Notes under the pieces: generated by a model
The model's database searches: none
Told to the model about the DNA's origin: nothing
Seen by the model: the letters and a program-made list of their open reading frames with translations, nothing else
Assembly: GCF_000379065.1 (NCBI RefSeq)
Contig: NZ_KB900614.1
Location: forward strand, 4,310,133-4,374,132
Direction: 5' to 3'
Length of the DNA stretch: 64,000 nucleotides
DNA from: Salinispora mooreana
GTDB lineage: Bacteria > Actinomycetota > Actinomycetes > Mycobacteriales > Micromonosporaceae
Shown here: piece by piece, positions 1-7,900 of the stretch
Layout: each line of letters opens with the position of its first letter
How positions within the stretch are numbered: position 1 is the first letter of the stretch
Translations under genes and position numbers: made by a program

Positions 1-9
1 CGGCTCGGC

Positions 10-1101
10 GTGCACGTCGTCTGGGAGCTCCTGCTCCTGGTGGTCGCGGTCGGTGTCGCCTACCTACTCTGGCGGGAAAGCCCGGACACGCTGCGGGGCG
101 ACGGCCTGCGGTCGCTGCTCGTTGACGGGGCGGTCCTCGGGTTGCTGGCCCTCGCCGCCGGGCTGAGCCTGCGTACCGCGGCGGCGAATCTGGCGATCGG
201 GCCGGCGGCCGTAGCGGCGGCACTGCACATGGCGGAGCAGGGGGACCAGGGCGCGGTGGCCGCCCTCGGCCCGGCGATCGCCGCCGGGGTGTTCGGCGGG
301 CTGCTCCTGGCGTTCGTGGTGACGGTGCTGCACGTCCCCGCCTGGGCGGCCAGCCTCGCCGCCGGCGCGGCGCTGGTCGCGTACATCGAGCGGCGCAGTG
401 ACCCGGTTCTGCCGCAGGGTAGTTACGACCCGACGAGCGACGCGCTCTATCTGTTCGCCGGGTTCGCAGCGCTCGCCGTGCTCGGCGGGCTCTTCGGCGC
501 GTTACGGCCGATCCGTCGGCTGGTCGGCCGGTTCCGGCCGACGGTCGACCCGGCTCGCCGGCAGGGGGTGCTGGCCCCGGTGGTGGCGGGCGGGGCGCTG
601 GTCACCTCCAGCGTCTTGGCCGTGCTGGCCGGCTCCCTACTGGGGACTCCCGCCGCCGGGCCGGTCGCTGTCGGGTCGGGGCTGGACTGGACCGTCCTGG
701 CGGTGGGAACGGCGCTGCTCGCCGGCACCAGTGCCTTCGGCCGCCGGGGTGGCGTCCTCGGTACCCTGCTGGCTGTCTCGTTGGTCACGCTCGTCCTCGC
801 GGACCTGCGGGCGAGCGGCCTCTCGGCGAGTCGTTGGGCGGTCGGGGCGGTGGTGCTCGGGGTGGGGCTGGTGGTCACCCGGCTGGTCGAGGCGTATGGG
901 GGGTCGCGGGACGATCGGGAGGCGGTCGCCGACAGCCCCGATGTCGACGAGCCGCTGCCCGCCGATTGGGACGTGCGACGGCCCGAGCCGCTCACGGACT
1001 GGGCCGCGACCCTGCCGCCCCAGCCGGCCGAGAGCCCAACAGACCAGTGGGAGCTCCCGGACTGGGGGACCGGACGGCACTGGGACCCCAGCCGCCGCTG
1101 A
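10..1101 (+). CDS. Polytopic membrane protein, sugar-ABC-permease-like
   Basis: This 363-residue protein has about eight hydrophobic segments in residues 1-300, followed by a hydrophilic tail of about 60 residues rich in Asp, Pro and Trp. The order of helices, the 'NLAIGPAAV' stretch near residue 60 and the 'GRRGGVLGTLL' segment near residue 245 recall BPD_transp_2 permeases of the ribose/xylose type, but the match is weak. The frame is open to the left edge of the window, so the GTG at 10 may not be the true start and the gene may be 5'-partial. The acidic cytosolic tail is unusual for a permease. It could instead be an unrelated integral membrane protein. Confidence 0.6.
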   Translation: MHVVWELLLLVVAVGVAYLLWRESPDTLRGDGLRSLLVDGAVLGLLALAAGLSLRTAAANLAIGPAAVAAALHMAEQGDQGAVAALGPAIAAGVFGGLLLAFVVTVLHVPAWAASLAAGAALVAYIERRSDPVLPQGSYDPTSDALYLFAGFAALAVLGGLFGALRPIRRLVGRFRPTVDPARRQGVLAPVVAGGALVTSSVLAVLAGSLLGTPAAGPVAVGSGLDWTVLAVGTALLAGTSAFGRRGGVLGTLLAVSLVTLVLADLRASGLSASRWAVGAVVLGVGLVVTRLVEAYGGSRDDREAVADSPDVDEPLPADWDVRRPEPLTDWAATLPPQPAESPTDQWELPDWGTGRHWDPSRR

Positions 1102-1161
1102 CCCCCGCCCAGCAGGTTGGCGCGGACCCGCGTCCAGCAGGTCGGCGGGGAGCCCGACGGT

Positions 1162-1167
1162 TAGGCT
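1162..1167 (+). promoter_or_regulatory. Leaderless-type -10 (TAGGCT)
   Basis: TAGGCT lies 7 nt before the ATG at 1175. There is no purine-rich Shine-Dalgarno sequence between them, which fits a transcript starting at the start codon. Confidence 0.5.
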
Positions 1168-1174
1168 CGGCCGC

Positions 1175-1480
1175 ATGACCGACACACCTTCGACCTTCCC
1201 CGCCGGCCGGTCGTTCGAGGAGTTGGACGCTCTCTCCACCGAGGAGCTGCGCAAGCAGGCGTTCGCGGTGGCGCGGGAGCGCCGTGACGTGCGGTTCTTC
1301 TGGTCGGTTCTGCGGCACCTGCCGAACGCCGACGAGGCCGCCGCCCTGGATGGCGCGCCGAACTCGGTCGGGCCGACCATTGACGAGGCGGCGGCGCTGT
1401 GGCGGGAGCTGACCGGCCACGGCTACGAGGAGTCGGCTCCGCTGCTGCGGGCGGCCTTCATCGACTACCTGCGGGGGTGA
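1175..1480 (+). CDS. Small conserved hypothetical protein
   Basis: This is a 101-residue soluble, mostly helical protein with no recognised domain and no signal peptide. The ATG at 1175 is chosen because a TAGGCT -10 hexamer ends 7 nt before it; the frame is open far upstream, but that stretch is antisense-like and overlaps the preceding gene. Its last 23 bases overlap the 3' end of the convergent ABC ATPase gene. No function can be assigned. Confidence 0.7.
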   Translation: MTDTPSTFPAGRSFEELDALSTEELRKQAFAVARERRDVRFFWSVLRHLPNADEAAALDGAPNSVGPTIDEAAALWRELTGHGYEESAPLLRAAFIDYLRG

Positions 1481-2510
1481 CTGCCCCGTTGGGAGCGGGC
1501 GGCCGGCTCTCGTCGGGGTGGCCCAGGTCGAGCAGGCGGGATCGGGTGAGGACGCCCACGGGCTGCTCCTGGTCGGTCACCACCACCCGGTCCGCCGTGG
1601 AGGTCAACAGGACCCCCAGCGCGTCGTACGCGGACGCCCCGAGCGGCACCGTGGGGAGTTCGGCGGAGATCGGGGGGGCGGAGACCGGCTCGACCGTCTC
1701 CCGGGTGACCGGGGTGACGGCCAGGCGTCGGATGCCCCGGTCGGCACCGACGAATTCCCGGACGAACGGGGTGGCCGGCGCGCCAAGTACGGCGGCCGGG
1801 GTGTCGAACTGCTCCAGGCGGCCGCCCTCGGAGAGCACCGCGATCCGGTCGCCCAGTCGAACCGCCTCGTCGAGGTCGTGCGTCACCAGCACGATGGTCT
1901 TGCGGACCTCGGCCTGCAACCGCAGGAACTCCTCCTGGAGCCGGGTCCGGGCGATCGGGTCGACCGCGGAGAAGGGCTCGTCCATCAGCAGGACCACCGG
2001 GTCCGCGGCGAGCGCCCGGGCCACCCCCACCCGCTGCCGCTGACCGCCGGAGAGTTCGTGCGGGTAGCGGGCGCCGAACAGGGCCGGGTCCAGACCGACC
2101 AGCTCCAACAGCTCCGTGACTCGCTGCCGGCGGCGGTCCCGGTGCCAGCCGAGTAGCTGCGGCACGGTGGCGACGTTCGCGCTGATGGTCTGGTGCGGGA
2201 AGAGGCCGACGTTCTGGATCACGTAGCCGATGCGGCGGCGCAGCCGTACCGGGTCAACCCGCGTGACGTCTGCCCCGTCGAGCAGGATCCGGCCGCTGGT
2301 CGGCTCGATGAGGCGGTTCACCATCCGCAGCACGGTCGACTTACCGCACCCGGAGGGGCCGATCAGCACCACCAGCTCGCCGGCGGCGACCTCCAGGGTC
2401 AGTTCGTGGACCGCCTCGGTGCCGTCCGGGTAGCGCTTGCCGATCTGGTCGAGGGAGATCGAGGCCGCACGCGCCTCGTCGGCGGCGGATCCCCGCGGGG
2501 TAACGTCCAC
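1458..2510 (-). CDS. Osmolyte (glycine betaine/choline type) ABC transporter ATPase
   Basis: This ATP-binding subunit of a quaternary-amine (ProV/OpuCA type) importer powers uptake through the two permeases encoded divergently. The Walker A motif GPSGCGKST is at residues 51-59, the signature LSGGQ near 155, Walker B LLMDEP near 178 and the switch His in VLVTHD near 210. Residues 270-330 form a CBS-like region ending in PVGVLTRSRLLDL, typical of osmosensing OpuA/OpuC ATPases. The GTG start at 2510 is only 2 bp from the ATG of the divergent permease gene. No alternative start lies before the first beta strand except inside the short N-terminal leader. The 3' end overlaps the convergent small gene by 23 bp. 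Confidence 0.93.
   Translation of the reverse strand: MDVTPRGSAADEARAASISLDQIGKRYPDGTEAVHELTLEVAAGELVVLIGPSGCGKSTVLRMVNRLIEPTSGRILLDGADVTRVDPVRLRRRIGYVIQNVGLFPHQTISANVATVPQLLGWHRDRRRQRVTELLELVGLDPALFGARYPHELSGGQRQRVGVARALAADPVVLLMDEPFSAVDPIARTRLQEEFLRLQAEVRKTIVLVTHDLDEAVRLGDRIAVLSEGGRLEQFDTPAAVLGAPATPFVREFVGADRGIRRLAVTPVTRETVEPVSAPPISAELPTVPLGASAYDALGVLLTSTADRVVVTDQEQPVGVLTRSRLLDLGHPDESRPPAPNGAVTPAGSR
2501..2506 (+). promoter_or_regulatory. Leaderless-type -10 (TAACGT)
   Basis: TAACGT ends 6 nt before the ATG at 2513. It lies inside the first codons of the divergent ATPase gene, which explains how two back-to-back genes can lack intergenic space. Confidence 0.45.
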
Positions 2511-2512
2511 AC

Positions 2513-3202
2513 ATGTCCTTCCGCTTGGGCTACCGGGCCGACCCGGGCAACCCGTGGTTTTCCTGGCAGTACGTGCGGGACAACTCTGACACGATCCTCG
2601 CCGCGCTGCGCGAGCACACCTCGCTTACCGTGCGGGCGGTGCTGATCGCGGTGCTGATCGCGGTGCCGCTGGCCGTGGCCGCGTACTGGTTTCGCGCTCT
2701 GGCCGGGCCCATCCTGGCCGTCACCGGCGTGCTCTACACCATCCCGTCGCTGGCGTTGTTCGCCTTCCTCGCGCCGTACCTGGGGATCGGGGTGGTGACC
2801 GTGCTCACCGTGGTGGTGCTCTACGCGCTGCTGGTGATTGTCCGCAACGCGCTCGCCGGGCTCACCCAGGTGCCGCCCGAGGTGCGGGAGGCGGCGGAGG
2901 GCATGGGGTACGGCCGCTGGGGGCGGTTGTTCCGGATCGAACTGCCGCTGGCCCTACCGGGCATCCTCACCGGGCTGCGCCTGGCGACGGTCTCGACGGT
3001 GGCGCTGGTCACGGTGGGGGTGGTCGTGGGGCAGGGTGGGCTCGGTCAGTTGATCTTTGCCGGCTTCCAGAACAACTTCTACAAGGCGCAGATCATGACC
3101 GGTACGCTGCTCTGCGTCCTGCTCGCCCTGGTGTTCGACCTCGCCCTGGCCGGTGCCGGGCGGCTGCTCACCCCGTGGCTGCGTCGGCGGAGCGCGGCAT
3201 GA
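2513..3202 (+). CDS. Osmolyte ABC transporter permease 1 (OpuCB type)
   Basis: This 229-residue inner-membrane permease has a BPD_transp_1 domain and five to six helices. The EAA loop 'EAAEGMGYGRWGRLFRIELP' sits near residues 122-141, and the 'VGQGGLGQLIFAG' motif near 175 is typical of the ProW/OpuCB family. It pairs with the next permease, which begins with a 4-bp ATGA overlap, and with the divergent ATPase. The ATG start is supported by a -10 hexamer 6 nt upstream and lacks a ribosome binding site, so translation is probably leaderless. Confidence 0.93.
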   Translation: MSFRLGYRADPGNPWFSWQYVRDNSDTILAALREHTSLTVRAVLIAVLIAVPLAVAAYWFRALAGPILAVTGVLYTIPSLALFAFLAPYLGIGVVTVLTVVVLYALLVIVRNALAGLTQVPPEVREAAEGMGYGRWGRLFRIELPLALPGILTGLRLATVSTVALVTVGVVVGQGGLGQLIFAGFQNNFYKAQIMTGTLLCVLLALVFDLALAGAGRLLTPWLRRRSAA

Positions 3203-3933
3203 CCGCGGCGGCGGGGCCGATCGAGGCGGCGGTGGTCTGGCTCAACGATCCGCTGAACTGGACAAATCCGGGCGGCGTTCTGGACCGGACCGGCGAACAT
3301 CTCGCCATCTCCGCGGCGGCGGTGCTGCTGGGCTGCCTGATCGCGTGGCCGATCGGGCTCTGGCTCGGGCACACCGGGCGCGGCGGCGGGCTGGTCGTGC
3401 TGGTGGCCAACCTGACGCTGGCCGTGCCGACGCTGGCTCTGCTCACCATCCTGCCGTTGACCTTCCTGGGTTTTGGTCGGCCCCCGGTGGTGGTGGCGCT
3501 GGCGGTTTTCGCGATCCCACCGTTGCTGGCCAACGCGTACACCGGGGTGCGTGCGGTGGATCCGGAGGCCCGGGACGCGGCCCGGGGGATGGGCTTCTCC
3601 GGCTGGCAGCTGCTGCGCCGGGTCGAGCTGCCACTCGCCGTGCCGTACCTGGCGGCGGGGTTTCGCACCGCGGCGGTGCAGGTTGTGGCGACCGCCGCGC
3701 TGGCATCCTTCGTCAACGGGGGTGGCCTGGGGCAGATCATCCGGGCCGGGTTCGGCCTGGACATCGCCGCCGGCGGCGGGCAGATCCTCGCCGGTGGGCT
3801 GCTGGTGGCGGGGCTCGCCCTGCTGGTGGAGCTGGTGTTGGCGTTGGTGGAGCGGCTGGTCACCCCGCGACCGCTACGCAACCGCGGGCGGCGGGCGGGG
3901 CGTCGTGCGGCCGACGCGGTCAGCGGCGCCTGA
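3199..3933 (+). CDS. Osmolyte ABC transporter permease 2 (OpuCD type)
   Basis: This is the second permease of the quaternary-amine importer, 244 residues. It has BPD_transp_1 architecture with EAA-loop residues 'ARDAARGMGFSGWQLLRRVE' near 120-140 and 'FVNGGGLGQIIRAG' near 170. The ATG at 3199 overlaps the stop of the first permease (ATGA), which indicates translational coupling and heteromeric assembly; an in-frame ATG 24 bases upstream is less likely. The C-terminal 25 residues are Arg-rich and cytosolic. Confidence 0.92.
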   Translation: MTAAAGPIEAAVVWLNDPLNWTNPGGVLDRTGEHLAISAAAVLLGCLIAWPIGLWLGHTGRGGGLVVLVANLTLAVPTLALLTILPLTFLGFGRPPVVVALAVFAIPPLLANAYTGVRAVDPEARDAARGMGFSGWQLLRRVELPLAVPYLAAGFRTAAVQVVATAALASFVNGGGLGQIIRAGFGLDIAAGGGQILAGGLLVAGLALLVELVLALVERLVTPRPLRNRGRRAGRRAADAVSGA

Positions 3934-4128
3934 ACGGGCTCGCGGGGCGCGTTCGGCTGGCCCGGGCAGTCGCGTCGACGCGCCGGGGTGACGATCCGGT
4001 GACGAAGTCCGACCGGAGTTTGTCGTACCCGGCGGGAGGATGTTGGGTGGGAGCGCGGGCGGCACCGATCGCCCGTCGGACACGCGGCCGGCGCAGGAGC
4101 CGTGCCGGGACACGGAAGGCGGGCAGAC

Positions 4129-5133
4129 ATGCACGCACGCACACGTTTGGCAATCGGCGCGGTCGGCGCCCTGACCGCGGCCGGGTTCTTGACCGGCTGC
4201 GGCGAGGCCGGTTCGTCGGGCACGGATGCGCCCGAGACGGCGGCGGCGGGGGAGGGCTGTGCCCCGGTGGCCGGTGACGAGCTGGTCGTGCTGACCGACG
4301 ACAAGTCGCTGCAGAACAGCGACAACATCATTCCCGTGGTCAACGCCGATGCCGCGGCCCCGCCGCTCCTCGCCGCCCTGGATCAGGTCTCCGCCGCGCT
4401 GGACACGCCGAAGTTGATCCAGCTCAACAAGGCCGTGAACGAGGACCGCAAGACGCCCGCGGTCGCGGCGGCGGAGTTCGCCACCGCCCACGACCTCACC
4501 GCCGGCATCGCGAAGGGGCCCGGCGGCGCGATCAAGGTCGGGGCCGCCAACTTCAGCGAGAGCGAGACCCTCGCCGAGCTGTACAAGATCGTGCTGGTCG
4601 CCGCCGGCTACCAGGTCGAGGTGCAGCAAATCGGCAGCCGTGAACTCTACGAGCCCGCCCTGGAGAAGGGCGAGATCCAGGTCTTCCCCGAGTACGCGGC
4701 CACCCTGGCCGAGTTCCTCAACACCAAGGCGAACGGTGAGGGCGCCGAGCCGGTCTCCTCGCCGAACCTGGACGAGACGGTCGCCGCGCTGAAGGCGCTC
4801 GGCGCGGAGGCCAACCTGGCCCTCGGGGCGCCGGCCGCCGCCCAGACCCAGAACGCCTTCGCCGTCACGCGTGCCTTCGCCGACGAGCACGGCGTGCGGA
4901 CTCTCACCGAGCTGGCCGAGAGGTGCTCTGGCCAGGAGACCGTCCTGGCTGGTCCGCCGGAGTGCCCGCAGCGGCCGAAGTGCCAGGTCGGGCTGGTCGA
5001 GGTCTATGACTTCCGGGCTGGCTCGTTCAGCTCGCTCGACGCCGGCGGACCGCAGACGAAGAACGCGCTGCGGACCGGCGAGGTCAGCGTGGGTCTGGTG
5101 TTCTCCTCCGACGGAGCCCTCACCGCCGGCTGA
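4129..5133 (+). CDS. Osmolyte-binding lipoprotein, circularly permuted OpuCC type
   Basis: This 334-residue substrate-binding lipoprotein has the lipobox L-T-G-C with Cys24 and a strong GGAAGG ribosome binding site before the ATG at 4129. Its domain order is unusual. Residues about 50-130 (VLTDDKSLQNSDNIIPVV and onward) match what is normally the C-terminal end of OpuCC/ProX proteins. The usual N-terminal start, 'IKVGAANFSESETLAELY', appears only near residue 140, and the protein ends at 'VGLVFSSDGALTAG', the point normally followed by the VLTDDK segment. The fold therefore seems circularly permuted. It is the fourth gene of the transporter set and presumably delivers betaine- or choline-like osmolytes. 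Confidence 0.88.
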   Translation: MHARTRLAIGAVGALTAAGFLTGCGEAGSSGTDAPETAAAGEGCAPVAGDELVVLTDDKSLQNSDNIIPVVNADAAAPPLLAALDQVSAALDTPKLIQLNKAVNEDRKTPAVAAAEFATAHDLTAGIAKGPGGAIKVGAANFSESETLAELYKIVLVAAGYQVEVQQIGSRELYEPALEKGEIQVFPEYAATLAEFLNTKANGEGAEPVSSPNLDETVAALKALGAEANLALGAPAAAQTQNAFAVTRAFADEHGVRTLTELAERCSGQETVLAGPPECPQRPKCQVGLVEVYDFRAGSFSSLDAGGPQTKNALRTGEVSVGLVFSSDGALTAG

Positions 5134-5188
5134 GCCTCGCGGTGGCAGGGCGAGCTGTGCTGGCGTTCCCACGCGGCGCAACTCTCGG

Positions 5189-5194
5189 TAGGCT
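5189..5194 (+). promoter_or_regulatory. Leaderless-type -10 (TAGGCT)
   Basis: TAGGCT ends 8 nt before the ATG at 5203, with no Shine-Dalgarno sequence between them. Confidence 0.45.
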
Positions 5195-5202
5195 GCACAG
5201 CC

Positions 5203-6696
5203 ATGCCCCCGGTCGTGACCGATGACACGCGTAGCCCTCGGTTACCCACGGCACTGTTCCGGGTCGGCGTGGCGTGCGCTCCGGTGGCGGCGCTGGTCTT
5301 GCTCATCGCCGACAGCAACGGGCTGTTACGGGTCGCCGCCGTACTGGCGATCCTGGCGGTCGCGCTGATCGGCCTGTCGATCGCGCTGCGCCCCGACGGC
5401 GGCGCCCAGGTCGGGGAGCTGCGGGGCGAGATCGAACGGCTTCGCCATGAGCTGCACGGCGAGATCGTGGCCGCGGCCCAGCGGGGCAATCAGGCGCTCG
5501 ACCAGACGCAGCGCACCCAGGAGGCGGTTGTTGCGCTCGGCCGACGCCTCGAGGCCGGTGTCGCCGCACCGGCCGAGACCGGAGGTGCGCAGCGGGCGCG
5601 GGTCCCGGTGGACGTGCCGGCCGGTCGGGCGACCGTTCCGGATGCCGATCACCGGGGTGACCTGGAGAGCGACCGGAGCCGCGTGGGTGACCCCCCGCCC
5701 CGGGCGCACTCCCCGGGCGACCCCTCCGCCGCCGGGACGGCCGGGGCAGCCGGGGCGTACGCCGCGTTCCGCCCGTCGGCCGGAGCGGATGGGGCCGGCG
5801 ACCGCTTCGTCGGTCAGCCCGGCACCGAGCGGGGCGCCGGCACCTACGGCGGCACTGACGGTGATGCCTGGTCGCCGGAGCCGGACGGCCGGCACGCCGC
5901 CCCCCTGCGCGGCGTGGTGCGGCATACCGAGACGGTGCACGCCACCCGGCACACCGCGGTCGATGGCGGCCGGAGTCACTCCGGGGCCCCTGTTGGCGAC
6001 CACGACCGACGGTGGCCGTCCGGCCCGGACGCACCCTCGTGGGCCGAGGACGGGGAGCGCACCTCCTGGCCCGGGCCCGAGGCTCGGGAGCGCCGTTCCT
6101 GGCGGGGTGCCGCCGACTCCGTTGACCGGTCGTGGTCGGACCGGGGCGGGCGGGCGCGCGACGATCATGGGTTGGGTGAGCCACCGGAGGTCGCCCAGGC
6201 CGGAGCGCAGTGGGATGGCCAGGGCTGGGCCAACCAGCCTGACGGCCGGGGCGGTGAGTGGCCTGACCACGGCGGCGTCAACCAGCATGGTGGGGAGCCT
6301 GCGGCGGCCGGCGATCCGGAGGGCGAGTACTGGTCCCAGCTGCGGGCCGGAATCCACCGGGCCGCCGTCCGCGAGGACGAGCGGGGGCACGAACTGCGGC
6401 TGGGTGAGCAGCGGGCCCAGGCGCGCACGGATCGGGGCGGTGCCGAATACCGGGTGGACCAGCGGTGGGCTGCGGTCCGTCGGGACGAGCCCGGACGCGA
6501 CCGCGCCGACGCTGGCGGGGGCGGGTGGTCTGAACCGGCGGAACGATCCGCGCTGCCCCCGGCGTCCGCCGAGTGGGGGCCATCTCGGCAACGGCAGCCC
6601 GAGGCCCGGTGGCAGCCGGAGCCCCACTGGCAGTCCGAGCCTGAGCGTCAGCCGGAGCCGGGCCGGTACGGGCGCGGGGACAGTCGGTGGCGTTGA
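5203..6696 (+). CDS. Membrane-anchored protein with coiled coil and long low-complexity tail
   Basis: This 497-residue protein has two adjacent membrane helices (residues about 18-38 and 42-60), then a coiled-coil segment (about 70-125, 'GELRGEIERLRHELHGEI' heptads). The remaining 370 residues are disordered and rich in Gly, Arg, Asp, Trp and Pro, ending in WQPEPHWQSEPE-like repeats. No enzyme domain is visible. The layout resembles cytosolic scaffolding proteins tethered to the membrane in actinomycetes, but that is inference. It is convergent with the NuoD-like gene, leaving only 37 bp between stops. Confidence 0.75.
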   Translation: MPPVVTDDTRSPRLPTALFRVGVACAPVAALVLLIADSNGLLRVAAVLAILAVALIGLSIALRPDGGAQVGELRGEIERLRHELHGEIVAAAQRGNQALDQTQRTQEAVVALGRRLEAGVAAPAETGGAQRARVPVDVPAGRATVPDADHRGDLESDRSRVGDPPPRAHSPGDPSAAGTAGAAGAYAAFRPSAGADGAGDRFVGQPGTERGAGTYGGTDGDAWSPEPDGRHAAPLRGVVRHTETVHATRHTAVDGGRSHSGAPVGDHDRRWPSGPDAPSWAEDGERTSWPGPEARERRSWRGAADSVDRSWSDRGGRARDDHGLGEPPEVAQAGAQWDGQGWANQPDGRGGEWPDHGGVNQHGGEPAAAGDPEGEYWSQLRAGIHRAAVREDERGHELRLGEQRAQARTDRGGAEYRVDQRWAAVRRDEPGRDRADAGGGGWSEPAERSALPPASAEWGPSRQRQPEARWQPEPHWQSEPERQPEPGRYGRGDSRWR

Positions 6697-6733
6697 CGGC
6701 TGCGGCAACGCCGAACGGGCGCAGCCGGCCCGC

Positions 6734-7900
6734 TCACTTGTCGATGTCGCCTACCACGAAGAACATCGAGCCGAGGATGGCGACCAGGTCCGGCACCAGG
6801 CAACCGGGCAGGAGGGTGGCCAGCGCCTGCACGTTGGCGTACGACGCGGTGCGAAGCTTGAGCCGCCACGGCGTCTTCTCACCCCGGGACACCAGGTAGT
6901 ACCCGTTGATGCCGAGCGGGTTCTCGGTCCAGGCGTAGGTGTGCCCCTCGGGCGCCTTGAGCACCTTCGGTAGCCGAGTGTTGATCGGGCCGGTGAGCCG
7001 GTCCACCCGGTCCAGGCACTGCTCGGCGAGGTCGAGCGAGACGTACACCTGGTCGAGCAGCACCTCGAAGCGGGAGTGGCAGTCACCGGCGGTGCGGGTC
7101 ACCACCGGCACGTCGAGCTGGTCGTACGCCAGGTACGGCTCGTCCCGGCGTAGGTCGAGGTCGAGGCCGGAGGCACGGGCGACCGGTCCGGAGGCGCCGA
7201 ACGCGGCGGCCTGGGCCGCCGAGAGCACCCCCACGCCGACGGTGCGGGCCAGGAAGATCTCGTTGCGCCGGATCAGGCTGTCCAGGTCGGGCAGGCTCCG
7301 CCGGACCTCACCGATCGCCGCCCGGGCCCGTCCGGTCCAGCCGGCCGGCACCTCCTCCTTGAGCCCACCAACCCGGTTGAACATGTAGTGGATCCGCCCG
7401 CCGGAGACCTCCTCGAGCACCGCCTGGAGCGTCTCCCGTTCCCGAAAGGCGTAGAACATCGGGGTGATCGCCCCAATCTCCAGCGGGTACGAGCCGAGGA
7501 ACATGAGGTGGTTGAGGACCCGGTTCAGCTCGGCGAGCGCCATCCGGAGCCAGGTGGCCCGCTCCGGAACCTCCATCCCCAGCAACCGCTCCACGGCGAG
7601 CACCACGCCGAGTTCGTTGGCGAACGCCGAGAGCCAGTCGTGCCGGTTCGCCAGCACGATGATCTGCCGGTAGTCGCGGACCTCGAACAGCTTCTCCGCA
7701 CCCCGGTGCATGTAGCCGACGATCGGCTCGGCGCTGACCACCCGTTCGCCGTCGAGTACCAGCCGCAGCCGGAGTACGCCGTGCGTCGAGGGGTGCTGCG
7801 GACCGATGTTGAGCACCATGTCCGTGCCGAGTTGTTCTCCACCGGCGCCGGTGCCGACGGTCAGTTCGCGGAGATCGGCGTCCGTGGTCATGCCTGTCAT
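6734..7900 (-). CDS. Orphan NADH-quinone oxidoreductase subunit D paralogue
   Basis: This 388-residue protein is homologous throughout to the 49-kDa/NuoD/NDUFS2 subunit of complex I. It has GPQHPSTHG at residues 33-41 (quinone-site His40), MHRGAEKL with Arg66, and the typical C-terminus ending 'FFVVGDIDK'. It is not in a nuo operon. The invariant quinone-site Tyr (human precursor Tyr141, aligned from HRG..EKL to NE) is Trp89 here. The ATG at 7900 overlaps the stop of the upstream methyltransferase gene (ATGA); an ATG at 7891 is an alternative. It may be a complex I isoform subunit or a repurposed paralogue. Confidence 0.9.
   Translation of the reverse strand: MTGMTTDADLRELTVGTGAGGEQLGTDMVLNIGPQHPSTHGVLRLRLVLDGERVVSAEPIVGYMHRGAEKLFEVRDYRQIIVLANRHDWLSAFANELGVVLAVERLLGMEVPERATWLRMALAELNRVLNHLMFLGSYPLEIGAITPMFYAFRERETLQAVLEEVSGGRIHYMFNRVGGLKEEVPAGWTGRARAAIGEVRRSLPDLDSLIRRNEIFLARTVGVGVLSAAQAAAFGASGPVARASGLDLDLRRDEPYLAYDQLDVPVVTRTAGDCHSRFEVLLDQVYVSLDLAEQCLDRVDRLTGPINTRLPKVLKAPEGHTYAWTENPLGINGYYLVSRGEKTPWRLKLRTASYANVQALATLLPGCLVPDLVAILGSMFFVVGDIDK

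Noticed and set aside
60..995. Several long open frames on both strands inside the first membrane-protein gene
   Set aside because: They are antisense or frame-shifted shadows typical of high-GC DNA and show Arg/Ser/Pro-rich low-complexity translations.
398..1174. Upstream extension of the small hypothetical gene ending at 1480
   Set aside because: The translation overlaps the preceding gene in another frame and is compositionally non-coding; the start is set at 1175 by the -10 spacing.
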